From Macrocystis pyrifera (taxonomy: Eukaryota > Sar > Phaeophyceae > Laminariales > Laminariaceae), in NCBI GenBank assembly GCA_031763025.1, contig JASSKH010000031.1:8220152-8284151 (forward strand): a stretch of DNA of 64,000 nt. The letters are read 5' to 3'. The notes beneath the pieces are model-generated. The model was given only the letters and a program-made list of their open reading frames with translations, was not told where the DNA came from and made no database searches. Shown piece by piece: positions 52,965 through 64,000 of the stretch. How positions within the stretch are numbered: position 1 is the first letter of the stretch; the number at the start of each line of letters is the position of its first letter. The position numbers and the translations under genes are program-made.

Positions 52965-53035
52965 AAGATATTGGCATTGCCCCAATGCAATTGCCCAGGC
53001 AATTCCAATTTATTGGCGTTGCCCCAAACGAATTA
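52965..53035 (+). repeat. 42-bp minisatellite family, locus 5 (short)
   Basis: Roughly one and a half units: GGCATTGCCCCAATGCAATT, then GCCCAGGCAATTCCAATTTA and GGCGTTGCCCCAAACGAATT. Same orientation and reading frame as locus 4, from which it is separated by LINE B. Confidence 0.8.
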
Positions 53036-53887
53036 TAGAACCAATAGCCTATTGAAAGAGAAGTTGTGTACACGCAGAACAGGTAGAGACAGCACCACCC
53101 TACTACTGTACCAACGCAGGTGAGGTTGTCTGTGTCGTTTGGGCAAACTCATGGTAAACAACAAGGTTGAATAACCACGCGGTACCATGAGTTCGGGCGT
53201 GACTGCTATATTGTTTCTATGCACCACTGCCAGTACCACTGGACTTTTATACAACACTACTGCTGCAGAAGTAACATTAATAAATAGTATTTCACGTGCT
53301 TCATCTACCTGAAATACTTCAGGATAGTAGTGGTAATGACTACACGGGCACTCCTACTGTTGTATGAGCGTTTGGTCATGCTCGAGCAGTAAAGCTTACA
53401 ATAGTATTGTTGATATTAGCTTTTTCAGTGGTTCGAATGCCAACAATTCCACCGATATTTGTAAAGATTATTTTCAACCTAGCGCCAATTCTGCCGAGGA
53501 AATAAAAAGAAATATAAACAATGGGGTTTCACAGGGAACAAAGATGCCTGTCGTGCATGTCGGATATAGGTGATCACTTCTGCCGCGAAGCAATTTGTTT
53601 TTTCAAAGTGCACACAGAGTTGCCTGTCATTCGTACGTGGGTATTTGACCGACCAACAAGGAGGCGGTTTTGTTTTTAGTGACACGAACGCGCTTGGTGT
53701 GAGGTGCGTGGTTACGCACGTGCTCGGTGTATGGCGTGTGGCGTACGTCAAAGGGCCAGGTGAAGCCTAAATGATTTTCGACAGACGTATTCTATTGGTG
53801 CTGTACCTGCTGCTGCTGCCGAGGTTGATAAATAAAAAACACCATCCGGCAAAATGGCTTGGTGCAACATACAAAAAGGCGGCTTGA
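53036..53887. other. no recognisable gene
   Basis: Frames up to 90 codons without family motifs. Nothing supportable. Confidence 0.4.
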
Positions 53888-54180
53888 AAACGTGTTCGAG
53901 GGTGGCGGGCTATCAAAAAAATATTTCAAAAAACATAATATAAGATTCTGTAAAGTTTTCCACGTCACCTACTCTGCTCGGCGAGGCGGAAAGGAACCAC
54001 TTGCTTTTTAGAGCGAACTCAACGACATTCAATGCACCGAGCATCGCCACGGTGCTCGGCCGGGACCCAGACATGAATCAGGATGTCCACACGCCCTCCA
54101 TGCTTGCCTTGCAGCCGAAAGTGCTAGTAAGACCCCTCGGCCGCCACAGAGCAGCATGTCTAAAAACCAACATGCATATT
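53888..54180 (-). repeat. 270-bp dispersed repeat, copy 2 (inverted)
   Basis: Reverse complement of 14340-14600 with several small indels. Conserved ends ACGTGTTCGAGGGTGGCGGG and GGCCGCCACAGAGCAGCATG. Confidence 0.72.
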
Positions 54181-55077
54181 AGACACATTCATGAAAAGGC
54201 TTTTCTCGGCCCGCATTTTTTTTTTTCGAAAAACTAAACATACTCGTCCTGGATTCAGGTCCAATTCATTCGAATCCTAGCAGTTGTTCGACATTCATCG
54301 TGCCAGTTTTGCCCGAAAATCTTCACAGCTGGAGCCCGAAAAAATGAGGTTTTCTCCTATATCTCGCTTGAAAATAGCTAAAAACGAAAAAGCATCCACA
54401 GGAGTTTGCCCCTTTAGGAATACGTTCAAGGTGGGTGTCACACAAAATAAATGACAACTGTGTCGGCCTCCAAAACAAAATGTTGGAAAAAAACGAATAA
54501 CTCCGACGCAATGACGAAGCCAAAATATCTGGCACAATAGTTCGATCCGTGTGAAACAGAGCTGCCCGGCAGTACATTTTATGTCCTCTGAAAATACGTT
54601 AGCACCGCAAAACCATTCGGTATTTGAACGTCGAATTTCTGGGAAATTGTTCTGCCTGGACTATATCAATAAACGGTACGAACCCAAGTGGTCGCATTTA
54701 GATCACCCGGGCTACGTAACAAAGACTACATGAAACACCTTGAACAAAATATCAAGTGCACGAGGGTGGTTCTTGACAGGAATACGCTATTACTAGTCTT
54801 CCTTCGTATGCTATGGGGTATAGACACGTAGGTGATCCGTGGTAACTGAGGGAAAAACGTGTTAGTAAAATATGAAAACTAATTCGTTAGAGTTACTGTG
54901 ATGGACGATTCTTGGTCTCCCACGTGCCGTTTTGGGAATCCGGGATCACCAAATTCACCGAATGTTTAGGTCCCTTTACAATCTGGGAGAAAGGATCTTT
55001 AAGTTGGTAGACTGTTCAGGTATTTTGGTTCCTGTTGGAATCAAGGTAAAGGCGGAGACCCAACCCATCCCCTGGCT
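54181..55077. other. no recognisable gene
   Basis: AT-rich sequence with short frames on both strands and no motif. Confidence 0.4.
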
Positions 55078-55108
55078 CTAACCCTAACCCTAACCCTAAC
55101 CCTAACCC
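55078..55108 (-). repeat. interstitial telomere-like tract (CCCTAA)n
   Basis: Five tandem CTAACC units, TTAGGG on the minus strand, ending in AACCCC. Too short for a chromosome end. It suggests that the host uses TTAGGG telomeres, or marks an old break-repair scar. Confidence 0.9.
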
Positions 55109-58100
55109 CAAGCCACAGCCAAAACGGGCCAAAACTGGCCAAAAAAACCCTATGCGCCGCGTTTGCATCAAACCAGGGAATGTTTCAATTGCGAACGACG
55201 ATTCCGAAGTGCAAACCGCGCTACGAAATTTTCAAGTCAAAAACACCCCGAATCCTTTCTCCCATATTGCTAAACCTACTCCAAATTTTATAAAAATAAT
55301 TTGAAATACGCCAGCTGTGAGTTCGACTGACTAAATAGTTGATACTCAACTTTGCAAGCTGCGTAATACGTCTCGTCTATATTCCATTTTTTTTGTACCG
55401 AATTTTACAAGTATTGTGATAAACCGAACGCGCGTATTCTATATGTAATTCCTTGTCAAAGATATAGGCCAGCGGCTCCCCTGGATGCTGCCCGGGTCAG
55501 CAGGACAATTTTAAATAATCCTTCTGCGCACTGATACTATATAACCTGAACAAGGGATAATGCTATGATGTTGCAACATGTTGAAACCTCTTCATTTCAC
55601 AAATACTTATAGATTGAGTGTTACTGATTTTTTAGGATGGTATGGTTCTAAGTGTGAATAATTCTTCCGGAGATGAGCTGCTGCTGTTTTTGCTACTTCT
55701 GTTGTTTTAATGTCTAGATATTATTTTATATGTTTTTTTGTGTAGTTCGAAAGTAGTGTATACGAGATATGTTTGTTTGTGTCAAGATATGTCGAAGATC
55801 TATGTCAGGTCGTCCAAATTGTACAGGATTTGGGATCGGTGTCACTTGCCAGTTCTTCGGTGTTTACCACCATCGGTCGGTACGACAAGTTCAAGTAGAC
55901 TGACGTTTGGCGTCAATAGCTGATAGCGGGCGACGATGCATAGCACGACTAGCCTGCAGGAGGCGGGCTTTTAGCGTCACCACCTGCGGTAATTACGCAC
56001 GGTACGACTATAACCCGTATGTATTTCAGAGGTACCAATGTCAGTTTTACGCGCATTCCGTCACCACATACGGCTGCTGTGTCTTGATGCTAGAGATCGC
56101 AAGGAACTCCGTTCCGCCGGACAAGAGTCTCCCCTTGTCCTCTACTCCCGCCATAGATACACAGTTCGCGACCGTAATGCGGGATAGCATGCATTCCTTC
56201 ACTTATATTATTTGACGTTGAAGCTTCTCGAAAATACCAAAAACTCCCGGCGCAACCCACATTGACCAGAACACAGCTCGAAAAAACACAAACAATGAAA
56301 ATATTCATCCAGATTCACAAGCAACCACATTTCGATAAGAACCACCCCATTACCCCAAACACTACTGCTGTTGCCTCCGCCGCGGCTGCCTCTCAGTCCG
56401 GTCTCATGGCGTCACCGCAGCTCGGGTCATCCAGCTCATCCTCCTGGGTGAAATCAGACGTCGTCTTCGCAGCATTGACCGGGCACACACGAGGGATGGG
56501 ACGTGCATTCGAGCGATTAGGTCTGCGTTGGGTGTTTTGCTCTTTTCACGCAATCACAGCTTGCAAACTCTTGTTGGTATAGTCCAACTTCTCAAATGCT
56601 ATATTGCACATAAACAGTTACCTGTCAACGAGAATACCTGGTCACACATCAAACTCATGTATTCTTCGACCACTATATACTGCAGTACGTACTTGGTGAA
56701 CATGTACAGTACCATGCAAACTGTTTTCGTCTCAGCTCATACCCATAACTCTACAATCATCAGCAGTAGTACCGCGGCAACAGATGCTGGACGAGGGGGT
56801 GACCTACTCTGCAGTCCACAGTCAGTATTTTACTCAAACCAGTGCAATGTGTACTCTGATGTTTCGCTCTCAGAACCACACTGCTTCTGCTGCTGTACTA
56901 GTACAATATGTTGCTCCGTCCACAAATATCTTGCCTTTTGGCACTGAACAAGTAGCACGGGTTGTCCTACACAGCTATACATCAACCCAAAACTTCAAAA
57001 ACAAGTGACCCGCATACAAAGGTGTATGTGAAAGTCCGCAAATAGACGTGTTGCTCTAGTTGGGCACAAGGGTTCAACACATACACCTCTTTCAGCTGTA
57101 CTTGCTCGGTTCTAAAAGCGCCAGAACAACGCAATGCCAAACTCAGCAATAGGGTGGGTTAATCAGTCCTCTTACTGCTGTATATGATGCGTAATGACAC
57201 CAAAAAGGTGCACATGGGCGAAGGGCCTTCGTGCAGTCATTGAGCTCACATCATTCGTACGTACCTCAACTACATTGTAGAGTATCTTTACTCTTTTCAT
57301 TTCATACTCGTACAAGCATCGATGCCCAGCCAGAGCACTCGACCAGTCAACCATAAAACAGACAGACGTCATTGTCTTGCAGTGCGTACTTAAAGGACAA
57401 CTTCAGTGAGGGAAGCTATATCCGTATGTGTCTGTGCATCTCATTCCAATTTTCAACATTCCCGAACTTCAATCTCCAATGTGCGGAGATTATCTACCAT
57501 TCTTGAATCGATATACAAGCAATCTAAAAACGTGAATCACCGCAGCAGTCAATCAACAAAGTCAAACGTGCCTTGTGCGGACATAAGTCCTTGCTGGTGG
57601 CGCCTTGGTCCCTTCTCTTCCATCCTCTCTCTCTTGGGGCAGCGCATCCTGTCGCGCCCGTGCGCTGATCCCGAACAGACGATGTAAACTCCTCCCCCGG
57701 TATCCATCCGCACACTCTCGCTCGTCTCCTTCTTCGGGGGCAACGTTCCTCGCATCAACCATCTGTGGGCGTGGTGCTTCAGCAGTCCAGGCAAACGATT
57801 ATGCCAAAATACTTTCAGCGTCGCTCCTTCGGTCTCCACCTTGCCCCCCGGCTCCTGCCGGCCAAACTCCCTCTTTCATGCTCTCTTATATCCTCAATTT
57901 CTACGTGTACGTCGCCAGACGAAGCGAACTCACAGACTCAGGCAGATGCCTGGCTATCCCGGGGTGTTGCAGCAGTCACAGTTACGCGGCGGTCGAGACG
58001 ACGGCGGCGGCAGCTGCGGTAGCAAAGACTGCGGTTGCGGCGGCGGTGGTCACGGCGGCGTCGGTAACGGTGGTTACAGCACGCGCTTCATCGTCGCAAC

Positions 58101-58313
58101 AAGTGCAGTAATCCTCTGACTGCTGACGGTGCTGACGGAGATGTTGGAGCTGCTGCTGCCCCTGCAACTGCTACTCTCCAGCGCCTTCGGCACCAGTGCC
58201 AAGCGCATCTACCAGGCCCGGCTCAAACTTAGCCCCGCTGGGATCGTTGCTGCGTCTGGTGCGGCATCGTCTGCCTTTCCTCCCATGTCCTTTAATCCAT
58301 GACCTCAATCTGT
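55109..58313. other. no recognisable gene; one GCG-rich patch
   Basis: Mixed AT-rich and CTG/CAG-rich sequence. 57990-58085 is dense in GGCGGC-type triplets. Several frames near 57.5-58.1 kb reach 90-170 codons, but they overlap on both strands and are low-complexity, so I call no gene. Confidence 0.45.
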
Positions 58314-60679
58314 GGGAGGACCCCCAGGTTGGACTCGACATCTATGGCACTTCCCTTTCTCAGAGGGTGTAGCGTGTAGGACACGCCAGGTTTTGGTAGA
58401 GGATCGGTACGGACGATTTCACGAACAACCATCAACGATGATGGGAGAGGAAGAGAGAGTGTGTGCGAGGCACGGGCCTTGCATTCCAGTCTGCAGTGAC
58501 TACTTGTCACGGGACAATGTCGCTGTTGACGACATCTCTGCTGACGACAACAATTAGTCATGGAATATGGATGACCACCGTCGTACAATAAGATATACGG
58601 ATATCCACGACCTCGAGAAATGGTGGGACCGCTTTTGAGTGACAGGTTTGTGGCTTTCTACCACTAAAGGCATTGTACAGCTGTAGTTGATGAATATGCT
58701 TTGCACTTGTTCATCTAGTCATGTCACCCCTTGCGCTGTAAAAAAACCACGGGCTCGTATGATCATGATTCGACTTACTAGTGTGTCAGTCATATACTAC
58801 GAAATATCATCTACTAGTGGGGTACGTTAATGTCCTTCGCATGCACGCTTGCATGGTTCAGGATTAACACAGACAACGAAAATTAAACCTTTAATAACGC
58901 ACGATGGCATACGAAACCACGTGTAACGAACGATGGGATACAAATCCATGTATCAGGTATACAATGGTATTCGAAACCACGTATACCGAGTGAGTTATGG
59001 TATACAACACGATGATTAATACAATGGTACACGAAACCATGTATAACAAGCGATGGTATACAGTACCATGTACACTATGATGTACGGAATCATGTATACT
59101 TACAGTACGATGGTTTACAAAACCATGTATACTATGGTATACGGCACCATGTATACTTACGATGGTATACAAAGCCATGTGTACTATGGTGTGCGGAACC
59201 ATGCACACTTACGATGGTATACAAAACCATTCATGATATGGTATACGAAACAATTCATACCATGGTATACTAACCCATGTGTATGTATTATGGTATACGG
59301 AACCATGTGTACGTAATGATATATATATAAAAAAATCAATCATTCTATTTTATGGATGTATGTTGTATGGTGTACGAAACCATGAAAACACAATGATGGT
59401 ATATACGAAACCATCTATACAATGGTATACGAAACCATGTATTTTGAATGATGGATGGTATACAGAACCATGGTATATTAGACCTTGCATCACTAGCAAC
59501 GGTACACAAAACCATTCATACCTAACGATTGTATAGTGCCTTTTTTAGTGGTATACGAAACCATTCATATCGAACAATGATATATGCCTTTGACGACATT
59601 GCAGCTTTTCTCGACGTTACACAGTGTGTACATGGAACGAATGCTTGCAAGCTTTGGTACACACAAACTGAAGAGAATTAAATGTGCTGAATGACAATTT
59701 TGTCAGAGGGATTTGCATGCAGAGTGCGCAACAAACGATACGAACGTTTAGGTTGATCAACCGTTTCTTTTAGAACGAGAAAAAAAAAAAAAAAAAATCT
59801 GCATGTGTTGGCATCGGTGTGGTTGTGACAATAACGGTGCAATATAACGGACTGCAGGTGCATCGTGAACAACAAGTCAACAACATGTCTCCTCGGTCGA
59901 AAAAGGCATCATCGACTCCACGAGCAAGTACATGTTTGCAATTCAGTGAATAATACTGGAATCGACCTATATCAAGCTGATAGTACATCACTATCTACTA
60001 CATTTAACGGTCTGTATAAAAGACATTCTGACAGTCATTGACGATTGACCGCAGACACAGCACAAAAATGCAGCAAAACAAGCGGGGACCCATAATGTGC
60101 CCGACGATATATGGTTTTGGATTGTGTAATTCACGCGCGCGGTTGCCTCTCCTCGGTCAAATTCTACGGAACGATTCCGACACTAGAGAATACGTATTCC
60201 ATGTATCCAGGAATCCCTAGAGTCTCGCACAAAGAGACTGATGGAAGGCACACTGTGTCTCTTCCACCTGAAACGATTAAGAAAACGTTCATTACTTGAT
60301 TGAACAAACACAAACACGTGCATACTTTAACGTATATGAGCACTATGCGCGGCTACTGTAGTCAAATAACCCAATAAAATCGCACAAGTGTATACTCTTG
60401 GTATATGCACACCCTTGCGTAGCTACTAGTTAAACGCTTTCTCCCACCTGTACAACTCAAACTGTATAGCAAATTACCACGAATGAAATGATATCATTTC
60501 GCGTGGGGCACATTCACACGAAGTAATAAAGCACAATCCACACTGGTATCTCAACGATATACCGGCACACTGGCTGTTGGGACTCAGCATTTAGGTGTCT
60601 AACCACGACTTGGCCGTGAGCGCTACTCCACAAACGATATCTCCCAAACATCCCCAAGACAACTGCACGTGAGGTTGCG
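58314..60679 (-). repeat. 2.6-kb dispersed repeat P, minus-strand copy
   Basis: Inverted relative to 19509-22138, with the same order of landmarks: GGGAGGACCCCCAGG at the left edge, the hairpin array, the GACACTAG/CTAGTGTC palindrome near 60180-60220, and AACTGCACGTGAGGTTGCG at the right edge. No integrase sequence follows on this side, so the repeat is mobile or duplicated independently of the gypsy integrase beside copy 1. Confidence 0.82.
58895..59575 (-). repeat. hairpin-unit array within the inverted P copy
   Basis: More than twenty ATGGTATACGAAACCAT-like units, the reverse complement of the array at 20630-21450, with different unit numbers and spacings. Confidence 0.9.
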
Positions 60680-63600
60680 TAGGGATCTTGAACATGGAAG
60701 CCACCATCAATAACCGATTGATGTGGGCGAACTCGTATTTGCGCGTTGTCCAGGCTTTGCAATATGTGTCCGGGCAGCAACATCCTTATGTACCTGCGAG
60801 TTCAGCGAGAGGTGAGATTACTTCGGTGAACTTTGACAACGAACCGCCGTAAGAAATTTACCACACATAAAACGAAACGATAATCTTTGGTGCAAATGGA
60901 GTTTGACAGCTTTTCGAGGGCTTACCACAATTCCCCCAACTGATATACTCGTCGAGCAGAACTTACGTGGCCCAAATATACGACAGATTTAGGACCACCC
61001 GCTAATTTCGACGGCTACTAGTTGCTTGCTGAGCTACGAACACGGTCGTCACAGACTGAAACTTTCGAGTTGTGGACAAACACGGGAGTTGCCCACGACA
61101 ATTAGCACCTCCACGATATGGCTCATCGATATTTGTGCCATTTTGTGAAGACTCACATGTCATTCAATACTATGAACACCACACGGTGTAAATGTGTTGG
61201 AGAGTGCTGTGAAAGGGGGAACGACAACGTGCCAGTAAGCGCTCTGTACAACAGTCGCGCAGATGGAACTGGGCACCGCCGACCATGGCGATGTTTTACT
61301 CGAGAAAACGGGGGGAGGGGAACACTGTGCCGGCCGTGACACACTTGCCAAACTCCGCTCGAGACAACGAAATGAAAACGAGATGATATTTGCGCACATG
61401 TCTTAAGTTAATTGCTGATATTTGATCATCAAGAACGCGGAGTCAACAAGTGCTTTAGACAACGGTGCTGACGATTTCAGCACACACAGCTGCACTTCTT
61501 CTGGTCGGTGTTATCGATGATTCTGCTGCTATGACGGTCTGCACGTGCAGTTGAGAGCAAGAGACGCTACCGAAACACTTGGCGACGAATTTGACAATCT
61601 CTACACTTACATGTACGTACAGGGTAAGATACTCGGAAGATGGATTTTCTATTGATATAGCAACGAAACCATCTATTATTATTGCTAGCCATGTGGAAAC
61701 GGTGCGAGTTACGATAGCTCGCTCTTCGCAAAACATCTCATTTTCTGAGAGCACTCACAGTTGAAATGACTGCATCATGATACTTTGTAACGGTTTTACA
61801 TATATGTACAACGTGCCAACGATGGCTGCGCCACAAACCGTAATAGTTTCGTAAACTTTCGACATGTTGTACATACTTCAGCACGTGTTTCCATGCGCTG
61901 CTGAAAGTGAGGCGACTGGTGCTGCGCGGCGAGGAATATCGCCTGATGTAACGGATAATGAAATAATATACCACGACTGCAAGCGTCCAACGATTGACGG
62001 CACGCAACGAAGTGCACGTTGGTGGGCCACGGAGCCTTTATGTCATGCATCCAACGTGTACCGCCACAAGCTACTTATTTGTACTACCAGTACTGTACAC
62101 AGGTACGTATGACTATGAGTTAGTCTCATGGAATACGTCCTATCTTCGTCCAACGATGCGTTTTATACCCTGCCGTATCAACTCAAAGTCGTATTAGTGG
62201 TAGTGGTCCTTTAATCCATGCAGCAGCAGCATAAGTACTACGTAGTACTCTGTAGTGACAATACAATTCCCAAAATGCGGTGAGATTGCGACATATGTAT
62301 ACGTATATTTGTCAAATTTTCGTACTTTTGCCAACTTTTCTCTTCGCACGAGCACTTTTAGGCAAAACAGTAAGTACACGAACTCGGGAAGCCCTGCCGG
62401 ACACATTGGTGTAGGTCTCGGCGCGATCTGTGCACTCTGAAGAGCGTGGCAGGCGCCCAAAATTTTTCCCGGCGGGAGTGGATAAGACGATTTCCCTGGT
62501 TTCTGTACGAGAGGCCTTATTTTGTACGTACGTATTGGTGCATGCTGTCTGTTTTCTCCCCCAGGCTCTCATGACCTGTGTGCACACAGCTCAGGCATAT
62601 ACCAGGTACACAACAGACAACATGCACAGACCCCATCGTTCCAACGTTGCCGCCCACACGCCGTGCGTGTTCGATACACACATATGCGCAGTGTTGCTGT
62701 GGTTGGTTGTGTTGGTCGGAGCCTGCCGTCCGCATTCCATCGTCTGCCATATATTGTTTTGTCGGTATGTACTGTGTACCCAGGATGAAGTATAATATCC
62801 CTGTACATTTTTTTTAGGTTGTTGCGCGGACAGCACGGACCACCGCCTAGAGAACAATGCCCACAGCAGTGCACAGAGCGTGCTTACCGCCAGCTTCCCA
62901 CAGCACCACAACCCCGCTGCCCAGCAGCAGCAGTGGGCACACCTTGTGCGTACGGTTGATCATACTTCGGCTATCAAAGTTGGTTTATCGGAGATTTCGA
63001 TCGATCACTTGTGACCACGCCACGCCACACCACCTACCTGGTCCAGCATCATCACCTACCTCTCTCCCTGCTTCTTTTGCTTATTGCTGTGTGTGACCCA
63101 ACATTGCCACTGCTCCGGCTGTGCTCAGCACAGTGCGCCAACAGCAGCAGCAGGCAAGGTACTATGCGCATGTGGAAGATCCGCGCTGTACCCTCAGTAG
63201 TACCAGTGTTCGTTGTTGTTGTCATCGGCACATTGGCCCCCTATGCACGTACCTTCCGCAATGTGTGACCGGCATTTTTTGCTTGGTACCGATTATCCCC
63301 GGATCGATATATTCGTCGACTCGAATACAACAAAAACAAATCGTTCGTACTACTGTAAAACACTGCTGTACATCAATTAGTACAGCAGCGTTCGTACAAA
63401 ACATGCTTTACACAGTAGTTCTGATTGCTGTGTGTCCTACACACTGCTGACCGATAGATCCTAGAGCCAGCTGAAAGGCGATAAGTACACGTACGTTCCT
63501 CACGTGGCATTTTACATCAGTACTGCTCTATACGCAGTCGTACCTGTACAATCTACTCTACAGCAGGACTAACTGGGTGCAGGAGACCGTGCAATGTGTT

Positions 63601-63957
63601 TCAGATTGCGGAAAAAACACGACGTGCGAGTTGTACGAGCATACTGCGCTCGATAAAATTTTCGTTTCCGAGGTTCGACTCGCACCATCCACGCTTTTGG
63701 GTTTCAGTTTTTTTTTTTTTTTTTTTTCATCACTTTTACTTTCAGCCCACTCGTAGGAAGTTTTTACCCTCGACGATCTTCTGGACAAGCCGTGGTCACA
63801 GGTGTCGTCCCTTCTTCCCCCCGTACGTGCCTTCATTTTTATCGCGCATAGGGTTCAGCATTCCCACTGCTCGTCGATTTTCATCGAATGTAGCTAACTG
63901 ACGCTCTCGCGCTTTCCGCTTATCAATTTTTTATGCAAGAAAAAGTCCCTACGAGCA
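60680..63957. other. no recognisable gene
   Basis: Frames up to about 120 codons on both strands, mostly overlapping. No domain motif, no duplicated block with the rest of the window. A T-run lies at 63709-63727. Confidence 0.45.
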
Positions 63958-64000
63958 TGCCCTCGGTGAGATTTGAACCCACGAAATTGATCTTGATAGG
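63958..64000 (-). tRNA. 3' part of a tRNA gene, cut by the window end
   Basis: Read on the minus strand, the T-arm GTGGG-TTCAAAT-CTCAC folds as a 5-bp stem with a TTC loop, followed by an acceptor strand CGAGGGC and discriminator A. Before it lies ATTTC, a plausible 5-base variable loop, then GATCA and CTATCAA, which could be the anticodon stem and loop. The 5' half is outside the window and an intron cannot be excluded, so I do not assign the amino acid. A tRNA-derived SINE head would look the same. Confidence 0.55.

Noticed and set aside
56784-58119. Frames near 57-58 kb rich in Ala, Gly or Ser
   Set aside because: Low-complexity triplet sequence is open on both strands; no family feature is visible.
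63958-64000. Naming the tRNA as Asp or Leu from the loop
   Set aside because: Placing the anticodon depends on the variable-loop length and on a possible intron; the 5' half is off the window.

Overview
This is a repeat-dominated stretch of a eukaryotic nuclear genome. I see no bacterial operons, no rRNA and no intact conserved housekeeping gene. Almost everything recognisable is a transposable element or a tandem repeat: tyrosine-recombinase (YR) retrotransposons of the DIRS order, two Ty3/gypsy integrase regions, two non-LTR (LINE) fragments, one hAT-like transposase split by probable introns, a 105-bp MITE family and several minisatellites. A short (CCCTAA)n tract implies TTAGGG-type telomeres. 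The element mix would fit a stramenopile (for example a brown alga) or another large-genome protist or alga, but the window cannot fix the species.

Region 1-12.65 kb holds two minus-strand YR retrotransposons head to tail, each Gag, then RT-RNase H, then YR, bounded by direct (not inverted) terminal repeats, i.e. Ngaro/PAT-like. Each copy is broken by its own frameshifts and stops. Both share a TGA at the same place inside a Gag zinc finger. 12.65-17.9 kb holds a 5'-truncated LINE, an orphan coding-like fragment, trinucleotide-rich tandem repeats and one MITE. 17.9-22.1 kb holds a decayed gypsy integrase followed by a 2.6-kb repeat that carries an array of small hairpins; the same repeat recurs inverted at 58.3-60.7 kb.

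Region 22.1-26.9 kb holds a second MITE and otherwise nothing recognisable. 26.9-35.2 kb is a 42-bp minisatellite zone with a decayed chromodomain gypsy element in the middle. That element has RNase H, a linker of five 42-residue repeats, integrase, chromodomain and a Tudor-like tail. 35.5-40 kb is a third, heavily decayed YR element whose reverse-transcriptase region has become a tandem satellite array. 41-45 kb holds the degenerate hAT-like transposase. 46.2-47.2 kb holds a Cys/His zinc-binding ORF with two decayed tandem copies.

Region 47.5-53 kb is the 42-bp minisatellite again, apparently split by a long LINE (endonuclease plus RT). 53-64 kb contains the inverted partner of a 270-bp dispersed repeat, the interstitial telomeric tract, the inverted 2.6-kb repeat and, at the window edge, part of a tRNA gene on the minus strand. 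The genes do not form a host pathway. The story is of nested insertions and of several tandem arrays, at least one of which derives from a retrotransposon gene.
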